DNA from: JALHRI01 sp044351685
GTDB lineage: Bacteria > Pseudomonadota > Alphaproteobacteria > Rickettsiales > UBA3002
Reading direction: 5' to 3'
Assembly (NCBI GenBank): GCA_044351685.1
Contig: JBILFK010000005.1
Span: forward strand, 1-23,520
Length of the DNA: 23,520 nucleotides
Within the stretch, counting starts at the first letter, position 1; each line of letters starts with the position of its first letter. This document shows, in pieces, positions 15,508 to 21,844 of the stretch. The notes beneath the pieces are model-generated. The model searched no databases and was not told the origin of the DNA. It saw nothing but the letters and a program-made list of their open reading frames with translations. Position numbers and translations under genes: made by a program.

Positions 15508-15555
15508 CGCAGGGCGCCTTTATTGCCGCGCTGAAAATGGGCGACGAAAGCTAGC
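15508..15555 (+). repeat. 48-bp repeat, right copy (non-coding remnant of the lepA 3' end)
   Basis: This is an exact duplicate of 14753-14800, 5 bp after the stop of the 207-aa gene. It lacks upstream lepA codons and has no start, so it is not translated as LepA. Confidence 0.95.
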
Positions 15556-15637
15556 AAACCCTTGATTACAAAGGGGTGCCAGCAAATGCTTGCATGTTAC
15601 AAAAAAAATGGCTATCACCCGCTTCTTTTCCGTGTGT

Positions 15638-15713
<76 letters not shown>

Positions 15714-15718
15714 AAACC

Positions 15719-15747
15719 AAGCCCGCTTTTTAGCGGGCTTTTGTTTT
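15719..15747 (+). terminator. Intrinsic terminator of tRNA-Ala
   Basis: A 9-bp stem (aagcccgct/agcgggctt) with a tttt loop is followed by ttgtttt, starting 5 bases after the tRNA. Its 3' half and the following bases recur, diverged, at 16931. Confidence 0.92.
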
Positions 15748-15771
15748 GGTGGGTAATGCCTCGTCGAAGCG
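15731..15771. repeat. Tail of the tRNA-Ala terminator, left copy of a diverged direct repeat
   Basis: This segment aligns without gaps to 16931-16971 with 34 of 41 matches by hand count, 26 of the first 29. The offset is 1200 bases. Only the left copy has the upstream arm of the terminator; the right copy starts inside the hairpin. Between the copies lies the 342-aa gene. Confidence 0.65.
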
Positions 15772-15801
15772 CGTGGCGAAGCCAGCCATGGCTAGCAAAT
15801 G

Positions 15802-16830
15802 CTAACGGGAATCACGGATGCTGCGCCCCGTGGCATTGATGGTATCGATGACCTGTTGATGGCGGCCTGCTACCATGAATTGTTGTGGATCGTTGGTGAT
15901 ATCGAATTCGCCGGTGTCTACATCTACCACGGCAAAGCGGTTTTGTGGTGTGGGGATAGCGGAAGCAGCAAGGTCTAGCTGAGACTGCGGCATGTTATAA
16001 CGCATTTCCTGTTCAAGCGCGGGGGTGCTGTTTTGGGTGATGGTGTAGGGGCGCTGGTCGCCCTCTGCAGCGAAGACGACCCGGGTGATGTTTCTTAACT
16101 CTAGCCGTTCACCTTGGGGGCCTGTTAAGGTTAGGGTGTTTGTGTTAGGATCATATTGGCGGCTGAAATAGGTTACGGGGGCGCTGATGCGCACCACATT
16201 TGCGCCACCTTTGCCATCGATGACACCATCGAGCCGATCGCGATTAAACCCAAAATCATAATTCAATTCGTAGTAATCATTATCGTCGCTGCCTTGGATT
16301 TGCAGCGTATCAACATGTTCGATGGCATATCGGTTTGTTGGGGTGCGTGCATTATCGCCAGCGAAGATATCGTATAGCTGCTGGCCCCATGAAGTATCGA
16401 TCTGTTGCGGGTTATCTACAATCGTGAGGCTGCCTGCATTGCTAACCCGTACGAGATCGCCACCGCCGCCATGATTGAGGCGCACAGCGTTGTTCACGTT
16501 GGCAATGGTAATGGTATCGGCGGAGGCGCCATCGGTAACGGTAACGCCATCTTCAATGCCAAATATGTTGAAGGTATTGGGGTTATCGGAGCCGGTGACT
16601 CGGCCGGTTCGGGCCTTGATTACATTCACGGTTTCCGTGCGACCATGCGATGGATTGTCAGTGCCGCTGCCAGTGTCGATATGGAAATTGTCGTAATTGC
16701 CGATGGTGACTGTGTCAATATCCGCGGGGTTGGGGCTGTTGTGGTAGAATGTGCCACCGCGATCATTGTATCCGTATTGAGAGCGTATGCTCACTCGTGT
16801 GTTTCTGCGCGTATTGGATTCGTATGCCAT
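15802..16830 (-). CDS. Unknown 342-aa Asn/Asp/Gly-rich protein, beta-roll or beta-helix-like
   Basis: The start was set at the ATG at 16830 because AAGGA lies nine bases upstream; an in-frame GTG at 16836 would be too close. There is no signal peptide. The sequence is a run of short beta strands with polar turns: DTVTIGNYDNFHIDTGSGTD, FGIEDGVTVTDGASADTITI, LNHGGGGDLVRVSNAGSLTI, LQIQGSDDNDYYEL, IDGKGGANVVRISAP. These recall degenerate RTX nonapeptides (GGxGxDxUx) or a parallel beta helix. RTX-type proteins are exported by type I systems using a C-terminal signal; no such transporter is in the window. It runs against tRNA-Ala and lies between the two copies of the tRNA-Ala terminator tail, which marks it as another possible inserted cargo gene. 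Function unknown. Confidence 0.8.
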   Translation of the reverse strand: MAYESNTRRNTRVSIRSQYGYNDRGGTFYHNSPNPADIDTVTIGNYDNFHIDTGSGTDNPSHGRTETVNVIKARTGRVTGSDNPNTFNIFGIEDGVTVTDGASADTITIANVNNAVRLNHGGGGDLVRVSNAGSLTIVDNPQQIDTSWGQQLYDIFAGDNARTPTNRYAIEHVDTLQIQGSDDNDYYELNYDFGFNRDRLDGVIDGKGGANVVRISAPVTYFSRQYDPNTNTLTLTGPQGERLELRNITRVVFAAEGDQRPYTITQNSTPALEQEMRYNMPQSQLDLAASAIPTPQNRFAVVDVDTGEFDITNDPQQFMVAGRHQQVIDTINATGRSIRDSR

Positions 16831-16930
16831 GCTCACCTATCCTTATAGGGTGCATTATAGCGCTTTTTGGCTTCTCTATCTTTACAGTTTCATGAAAACT
16901 TTCATCAGGAAAAGCGCTTCCCATGACCGT

Positions 16931-16971
16931 TGGCGGGCTTTTGTTTGGGTGGATAATGCGTGCTTGAAGCG
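16931..16971. repeat. Tail of the tRNA-Ala terminator, right (truncated) copy
   Basis: This is the partner of 15731-15771. Here ggcgggcttttgttt is not preceded by the matching 5' arm, so no terminator hairpin forms. It lies just downstream of the stop of the ankyrin gene on the opposite strand. Confidence 0.65.
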
Positions 16972-16989
16972 TGCAAGCCGCGCACATGC

Positions 16990-17670
16990 TTACTGCAAAA
17001 GCGCTACAAGGTCTTGGTGGCCTGCAGATTTCGCATAATCGGCGGCGGTGCGGTGTAATTCATCGACCAATTTTTTATTCGCGCCTTTGGCTAACAGCAG
17101 CTTTACCATATCTTTATGGCCTTTTTCGGCGGCCATCATTAAGGGGGTGGCCGCAAACATATTGCTGGTTCCTTTTGCCACCGCATCGAGTTTTGCGCCG
17201 TGTTCCAGCATGAGCGTTACCATTTCGACATCGCCTTTGGCGGCAGCCTGGGTAAATCCGCTTTGGCCATATCCGTTAAACCGATTGATATCGACGCCAG
17301 CCTTCACCATGCGGCGCACTACTTTTCGGGCGCGTTCACGCTTGGAATTATCGGCGGCATCATAAAAGCGTTGTAGTGCGATATCGAATGCCAGAAAATC
17401 CATGCCTGCTGGCAGATTCAGGTTTACGCCACGCGCAATCAAATGCTTGATGATTTTTTGGTCACCCATTTCGATAGCGGCAAGGAGCGGCGCGCATGTT
17501 TCGGGCATGGCGCATTGCGGTTCCACGGGTGCCCCTGATTTGATGAGTGCAATGGCTTCATCCTGTTTACCCGTTAAAATCGCTTTATATAATTCCGGGT
17601 TCGCAGATGCGGAGGAAGCGGAGAGCAGCATAGTGCTGAATAGCAGTGCAGGGAGATAACGGAATTTCAT
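16990..17670 (-). CDS. Exported ankyrin-repeat protein
   Basis: The start at 17670 was chosen: GAGGT lies a few bases upstream, and MKFRYLPALLFSTMLLSASSASA is a clear signal peptide, giving 226 residues. The longer frame adds 42 residues that look untranslated. The mature protein holds about four ankyrin repeats, seen as LYKAILTGKQDEAIALIKSG, PLLAAIEMGDQKIIKHLIARG, FTQAAAKGDVEMVTLMLEHG and PLMMAAEKGHKDMVKLLLAKG, then a capping AADYAKSAGHQDLVALL. Ankyrin repeats bind other proteins, so a periplasmic scaffold or inhibitor role is likely. No partner is evident beside it. A cysteine pair lies in an insert between repeats 1 and 2 (CAMPETC), possibly a disulphide. Confidence 0.88.
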   Translation of the reverse strand: MKFRYLPALLFSTMLLSASSASANPELYKAILTGKQDEAIALIKSGAPVEPQCAMPETCAPLLAAIEMGDQKIIKHLIARGVNLNLPAGMDFLAFDIALQRFYDAADNSKRERARKVVRRMVKAGVDINRFNGYGQSGFTQAAAKGDVEMVTLMLEHGAKLDAVAKGTSNMFAATPLMMAAEKGHKDMVKLLLAKGANKKLVDELHRTAADYAKSAGHQDLVALLQ

Positions 17671-17813
17671 AGTTAACCTCATGGATATGAATGGCATCAG
17701 AATAGTGAGGCACGCGATGCTTATCAAGCAGCTTGGCTGGGTGGTTAATATTTGTTGTGTTGACGCATGGAAAGCGCCGTGATGTCTATATCCCAATACA
17801 GGGAGGTAACACG

Positions 17814-18221
17814 ATGGTGGCGATTGATATTGTGTATGAAGGCGAATTGCGCTGCAGCGCTACGCATGCCCCTTCGGCAAGTGTGCTTACCACCGATGCC
17901 CCCAAAGATAACCACGGCAAGGGCGAAAGCTTTTCGCCCACCGATTTAGTGGCAACTGCGCTGGGCAGCTGCATGCTGACAATTATGGGCATTGCCGCGC
18001 GCACGTTGCAGCTGGATATTACTGGCACCACCGTGCAGGTGGTAAAAGAAATGGTAACAAGCCCGGTGCGGCGAATTGGTGCGCTGCGCGTGGTGATCCA
18101 TGTGCCGATTACTCCCACTGCGCAGCAGCAGGAAGCATTGCATAAAGCCGCAATTTCATGCCCGGTGCATCAGAGTGTGCACCCGGATATTGCCATGCCT
18201 ATCACCTTCACGTGGGGATAG
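17814..18221 (+). CDS. OsmC/Ohr-family peroxide-defence protein
   Basis: The start at 17814 was chosen because GGGAGGT precedes it; the frame extends 27 codons upstream without support. The protein is 135 aa with the two family cysteines: Cys53 in ATALGSCMLTIMGI and Cys116 in AAISCPVHQSV. OsmC/Ohr proteins are dimeric thiol peroxidases that reduce organic hydroperoxides, with the two cysteines acting in turn. It looks closest to the YhfA/SACOL-type OsmC subgroup; Ohr is less likely because the sequence around the first cysteine differs. Its stop abuts the stop of the convergent dps gene with no base between, so the two transcripts must overlap unless a terminator lies within coding sequence. 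Confidence 0.9.
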   Translation: MVAIDIVYEGELRCSATHAPSASVLTTDAPKDNHGKGESFSPTDLVATALGSCMLTIMGIAARTLQLDITGTTVQVVKEMVTSPVRRIGALRVVIHVPITPTAQQQEALHKAAISCPVHQSVHPDIAMPITFTWG

Positions 18222-18719
18222 TTATTTAATGATGCTGCGAAGCATCCACATGGCTTTTTGGTGCACTTGTGTGCGCGCAATCACTAGATCTTCCGATTCC
18301 TGATCGCCGGCGGCGCTGGCGGCAGACTTGGCTTTTTTGGCCGAAGCAAGCACTTGCTCGTGCACGCTGATGAGGTTTTGGATCATATGTTCGGCGGCGG
18401 CGGTTTTTGATTTTTCTTTGCCGCGGGTGAGTGGGTTGGCAAGCGCGGTGATGCCTGATGCAATTTCGCTGTAGTGGTTGGGCAGCGCGTAGCTATCGAG
18501 GGCGCGGATGCGCTCGGCGATTTCATCGATGGCGGCGAAAAGTTCGGTGTAGTGCTGCTCGAATAAGGTGTGTAAGCCTACGAAATTCTGCCCTTCGACA
18601 TTCCAGTGATAATTATGCGTGAGCAAAAACGCGATATAGGTATCGCGCAGCAGATTTTGCAAAGCAGCAGCGGTGCTTGGCTGGGTTTTGGTAATGGCTT
18701 TGACATTGGATTTTGGCAT
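18222..18719 (-). CDS. dps: Dps ferritin-like DNA-protection protein
   Basis: The start at 18719 has AGGAG at good spacing and gives 165 residues; 20 extra upstream codons are unlikely. The ferroxidase residues fit the Dps pattern: His38 (NYHWNVEG), His50, Glu54, Asp65 and Glu69 are spaced like His51, His63, Asp67, Asp78 and Glu82 of E. coli Dps, with Glu in place of the first Asp. The lysine-bearing N-terminal tail (MPKSNVKAITKTQ) may bind DNA. Dps forms a 12-mer that oxidises and stores iron using peroxide and shields DNA in starvation. It is convergent with OsmC, so both flanking products act against peroxide. Confidence 0.94.
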   Translation of the reverse strand: MPKSNVKAITKTQPSTAAALQNLLRDTYIAFLLTHNYHWNVEGQNFVGLHTLFEQHYTELFAAIDEIAERIRALDSYALPNHYSEIASGITALANPLTRGKEKSKTAAAEHMIQNLISVHEQVLASAKKAKSAASAAGDQESEDLVIARTQVHQKAMWMLRSIIK

Positions 18720-18890
18720 GGGATGCTCCTGGGTGGGTGGGGTGAGGGAATACACAGTGCTTATATAGTATAGCGGCAAGTATATTAAAAGGCCACGCCT
18801 TCGCGCATCATTTCTTTTATGGAAACAGCCTGTTGTGTTTTTTTAAGGTGCGCTTTCGGCTGGCATCTGCTAGAGGCTAACGTGCATATC

Positions 18891-18914
18891 ACAGGAGTCA
18901 TTACAGGAGTCATT
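18891..18914 (+). promoter_or_regulatory. Tandem duplicated ribosome-binding site
   Basis: The 12-mer acaggagtcatt occurs twice back to back, and the ATG of the second YceI gene follows directly. Each unit has an AGGAG. The second is at normal spacing (seven bases); the first is 12 bases further and could only act as a standby site. Confidence 0.85.
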
Positions 18915-19547
18915 ATGTTGAAAAAACTCGTTCTCATTTCAAGTTTCGTGCTGGCACCCATGGCCGCTGCGGCCGCAGGCATGACACCGGTTTCAGAAAT
19001 GCCTTCTGGCGTGTACAGCTTAGATAAAACCCATGCGAGCGTGACATGGAAAGTTAGCCATTTGGGGCTTTCGAACTATACGGCGCGGTTTACCAGCATG
19101 GATGCGGAGCTGAACTTTGATGCCAAAGACCCCACCAAAAGCACCTTAACGGCAAGCGTAGACCCGGCCTCGGTGCGCACTGATTACCCAAATGCCAAAG
19201 AGAAAGACTTTGATGCCAAGCTGGCGAAAGACAAAGAATGGTTTAATGCGGGCGCGTTTCCCAAAATCAGTTTTGTTTCCAAAAAAATTACCATGACCGG
19301 CAAAAACACCGGTGATGTTACCGGCGATTTAACGCTGCTGGGCGTAACCAAACCTGTGACCCTGAATGTGACGTTTAACGGCGCGTACCTGAAAAAACCC
19401 TTCGTTGAAGCGCCGGGACTTGGCTTTTCAGCAACCGCAACCATCAAGCGCAGCGATTGGGGCTTCAAAACCTATGTGCCAATGATAGGTGATGATGTTA
19501 CCCTGCTGATCGAAACCGAGTTCCACCAGTTACCAAAGGCCAAATAA
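18915..19547 (+). CDS. YceI-family periplasmic protein (copy 2)
   Basis: The start at 18915 follows the duplicated ribosome-binding site and gives a 210-aa protein with a signal peptide (MLKKLVLISSFVLAPMAAAAA). The mature part is a canonical long YceI domain: GVYSLDKTHASVTWKVSHLGLSNYTARF at the start, DKEWFNAGAFPKISFVSKKI, GDLTLLGVTKPVTLNVTFN, and a C-terminal SDWGFKTYVPMIGDDVTLLIETEF. It binds a lipophilic ligand, probably an isoprenoid quinone or polyprenol, in the periplasm. Its TAA stop overlaps the ATG of the cytochrome b561 gene by one base, so the two are co-translated; YceI and CybB are commonly paired, which hints at quinone traffic or superoxide handling. Confidence 0.93.
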   Translation: MLKKLVLISSFVLAPMAAAAAGMTPVSEMPSGVYSLDKTHASVTWKVSHLGLSNYTARFTSMDAELNFDAKDPTKSTLTASVDPASVRTDYPNAKEKDFDAKLAKDKEWFNAGAFPKISFVSKKITMTGKNTGDVTGDLTLLGVTKPVTLNVTFNGAYLKKPFVEAPGLGFSATATIKRSDWGFKTYVPMIGDDVTLLIETEFHQLPKAK

Positions 19548-20110
19548 TGACCGGCATAACCGTAGAGCGCTACCACCGGGCGGCGATTATTTTGCACTGG
19601 GTAATGGCCCTTGCGTTTATTCTGATGCTGTTCAGCGGCCTGACGATGGAGACCAACTGGTACAGTAAAAGCCTGCGGTTTCAAATGTATCAATGGCATA
19701 AATCGTTAGGGGTTCTGCTGCTTATAGCGTTTTTCCTGCGTGTGGCGATTCGGTTTGTAAAACCACACCCAGAGCTGCCTGAGCAGATGAAGCCGCTGGA
19801 GAAAAAAGCCGCAAAGCTTGGGCATTTTGCGCTGTATGGCGTGATGCTGGCCGTACCACTTTCTGGCTGGCTGATGGTTTCGAGCAGCAAGCTTGGTTTG
19901 CCCACGCTTGTGTTTGGCTTGTTTGAGTGGCCGCATATCCCCGGTGTGCAAGGCATGAAAGCCATTCATAGCGTTGCATATGAAGCGCATGAATTGCTTG
20001 CTTATGGCCTGATTGCGCTGATTGTGCTGCATGTGTTGGCGGTGATTAAGCATGCGGTAGTGGATAAAGAAAACCTGTTGCCACGCATGGGTATTGGCCG
20101 ACAAAAATAG
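19547..20110 (+). CDS. Cytochrome b561 (CybB family)
   Basis: This 187-aa four-helix membrane protein has histidines placed as in CybB: His10 and His17 in helix 1 (RYHRAAIILHWVMAL), His51 (MYQWHKSLG), His148 and His162 (AHELLAYGLIALIVLHVLAVIKH), giving two haem b sites. E. coli CybB takes electrons from superoxide and passes them to ubiquinone. It starts inside the TAATG overlap with the YceI gene, and that pairing supports a shared job at the quinone pool or in the periplasm. It is normal in length and complete. Confidence 0.93.
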   Translation: MTGITVERYHRAAIILHWVMALAFILMLFSGLTMETNWYSKSLRFQMYQWHKSLGVLLLIAFFLRVAIRFVKPHPELPEQMKPLEKKAAKLGHFALYGVMLAVPLSGWLMVSSSKLGLPTLVFGLFEWPHIPGVQGMKAIHSVAYEAHELLAYGLIALIVLHVLAVIKHAVVDKENLLPRMGIGRQK

Positions 20111-20179
20111 TGAATCAGCGGATTGCGTGATGGCGTGCATTGTCATCATTCTGTCATCATTTTTTGCTACGATGCGTGG

Positions 20180-21196
20180 ATGGTGCAGGAATCTAAGCAA
20201 TCGGCAAATACACCCACGCAGCAAGAACCCAAGGAACACGGCTTCCTTGCCGACTTTGTGCGCTGGAAAGATGGCGTAAGCACCCAGTTTCGCAGTGTGT
20301 TGCCACCTGCGATTCGTGATCATACCAAAGAAATTTCCAGCGTTGGCCTGATGGGCTTTACGGGCACGATGCTGCTTTCGGGCGCGAAGGGAAAGCAGAT
20401 TGGCCAGCAGATGTATGATAGCCAGGTCAATCTTCTGAAAAACGCGGGATATCAGGGTGCAGCACTAGAAGCAAAAACTGCGCAACTATTGAAATCGGGC
20501 GTAATGCGCCCCGCGAAACTGCATAGCTGGCGGATTATTTATCTGGGTACGGCCATGGCATCGTTTGGGCTTGGGGCGATACTAAAAGAAAAGCCAGAAA
20601 CCAAAGAAGAACGTGCCAATTACGATAAAATGAGCGTGCCAGAATATGCCCTGACGCGTGTGAAAGAAAGTTTTGATCCCATCAACCATTCACGGCAGAC
20701 CGTGAGTGCTATTGGGTTAGCCAGCGGCGGCCTCGCGGTGGTTTCGGCACTGACGCAGCCGGGCGGTATCCATAAATCGGAACTGATGGCAGCGGGCACG
20801 TTACTTGCCGGATTTTCATCGCTGATGTTTGTGAAGGACAGCGATAAAGCACATGATTTATTTAATGCCATCTGGTGGACACGCTTGCCTTTGATTCTGA
20901 CCGGCACGCGGGAATCGTTGCATAGTTTTCCCGCATACAAGCACCCGCTGACCATGGAAACCTTGAAATTGCCTAATAAGCGCATGGATCTGGCGTATCC
21001 GGTAGGGCAGTGGGGTAATTTTGCGACCACTGTATTTTCATTTTTTGGTAGCAAACCGCGTAAAGAAGCCAAACAAGAAGCGGCAGCCGCAGCGGCTAAA
21101 GAAGCAGCATCGCAGCCATTGCAACCCGATACCAAAATTAATGCCGTGGCAACCGACCAGAAACTGGAAGTATCGCATGCCATGAAGGTTGCCTAA
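20180..21196 (+). CDS. Unknown 338-aa membrane protein
   Basis: I do not recognise this family. The ATG at 20180 was preferred; the longer frame opens with a TTG and adds 19 residues with no support, but no strong ribosome-binding site precedes 20180 either. Four hydrophobic segments are seen, around VGLMGFTGTMLLSGA, IIYLGTAMASFGLGAIL, VSAIGLASGGLAVVSALT and LMAAGTLLAGFSSLMFV, with polar stretches between, including KPETKEERANYDKMSVPEYAL. A soluble C-terminal tail is Ala/Lys/Glu-rich (residues about 287-310) and probably helical. An inner-membrane protein with both ends in the cytoplasm is likely. It sits between the YceI-cytochrome b561 pair and another YceI gene; that is its only functional hint. 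Confidence 0.8.
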   Translation: MVQESKQSANTPTQQEPKEHGFLADFVRWKDGVSTQFRSVLPPAIRDHTKEISSVGLMGFTGTMLLSGAKGKQIGQQMYDSQVNLLKNAGYQGAALEAKTAQLLKSGVMRPAKLHSWRIIYLGTAMASFGLGAILKEKPETKEERANYDKMSVPEYALTRVKESFDPINHSRQTVSAIGLASGGLAVVSALTQPGGIHKSELMAAGTLLAGFSSLMFVKDSDKAHDLFNAIWWTRLPLILTGTRESLHSFPAYKHPLTMETLKLPNKRMDLAYPVGQWGNFATTVFSFFGSKPRKEAKQEAAAAAAKEAASQPLQPDTKINAVATDQKLEVSHAMKVA

Positions 21197-21259
21197 GAAT
21201 CTCCATTGGTTTTTTAGCACTGATTCCTATATCTATCATATCAATGCAGGAGATAGCAT

Positions 21260-21826
21260 ATGAAGCCATGGATTATAGGCGTAGTATTTGCATTGCTTAC
21301 GGCGAGTTTTTCGGCGCAGGCGGCGGAATATACGGTGGATAGCAAACACAGCCGCATCACCTTTTCTGGTGAGCATGCGGAGAACCCGTTTAAAGGCGAA
21401 TTTAAGGTTTGGCACGCAACGATTCTCTTCGATGCGACGCATCTGGAAAGCAGCGCGCTTGATGTAAGCATCGATACGGGCAGTGCGGAAATCGGCAACC
21501 GTATGTATGATGAAACCTTGCCCACCAAAGACTGGTTCTATAGTGAGCGCTACCCGCATGCACACTTTAAAAGCACTAGCATTACCCGCGCGCAGGATGG
21601 CTCGTATGTTGCCAATGGCGAGCTTACAATACGCAACATCACCAAGCCCATTACGCTGCCATTTACCTTAGAGCCTAAAAATGCCGAGAGTAATGAAGTG
21701 CACGCCAAAGCCGCACTGAAAATTGACCGGCTAGATTTTGCAATCGGCAAGGAATCCGACGAAAAAGCCGAATGGGTGAGCCGTGATATTGGGGTGCAGC
21801 TTTATATTGTCGCACTGAAAAAATAG
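21260..21826 (+). CDS. YceI-family periplasmic protein (copy 3)
   Basis: This 188-aa protein has a signal peptide (MKPWIIGVVFALLTASFSAQA) and an AGGAG before the ATG. The mature domain starts YTVDSKHSRITFSGEHAENPFKGEF and carries DWFYSERYPHAHFKSTSI, NGELTIRNITKPITLPFTL and a closing SRDIGVQLYIVAL. The NPFKGEF segment matches EPFTGSF in copy 1, unlike copy 2, so copies 1 and 3 belong to one subfamily. A lipid-binding role is likely. The Kef-type antiporter gene starts 18 bases after the stop, so these may be co-transcribed. Confidence 0.92.
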   Translation: MKPWIIGVVFALLTASFSAQAAEYTVDSKHSRITFSGEHAENPFKGEFKVWHATILFDATHLESSALDVSIDTGSAEIGNRMYDETLPTKDWFYSERYPHAHFKSTSITRAQDGSYVANGELTIRNITKPITLPFTLEPKNAESNEVHAKAALKIDRLDFAIGKESDEKAEWVSRDIGVQLYIVALKK

Positions 21827-21844
21827 TTGTGCTAATTCCTGCAC

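Larger units (their letters stand above)
14801..15555 (+). mobile_element. 755-bp insert after lepA, closed by a 48-bp copy of the lepA 3' end
   Basis: Bases 14753-14800 (the last codons of lepA, its TAG stop and one more base) are repeated exactly at 15508-15555. Flanking bases differ on both sides, so the repeat is 48 bp with a period of 755. Between the copies lies exactly one gene, whose stop codon is 5 bp from the second copy. The left copy keeps lepA intact and the right copy is a non-coding remnant. Perfect identity of a non-coding copy suggests a recent event or a retained recombination site. No recombinase is present. Confidence 0.8.

Noticed and set aside
14753..15555. Simple tandem duplication as the cause of the lepA repeat
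   Set aside because: A tandem duplication would give two copies of the intervening gene or adjacent copies of the 48-mer; only one gene lies between single copies.
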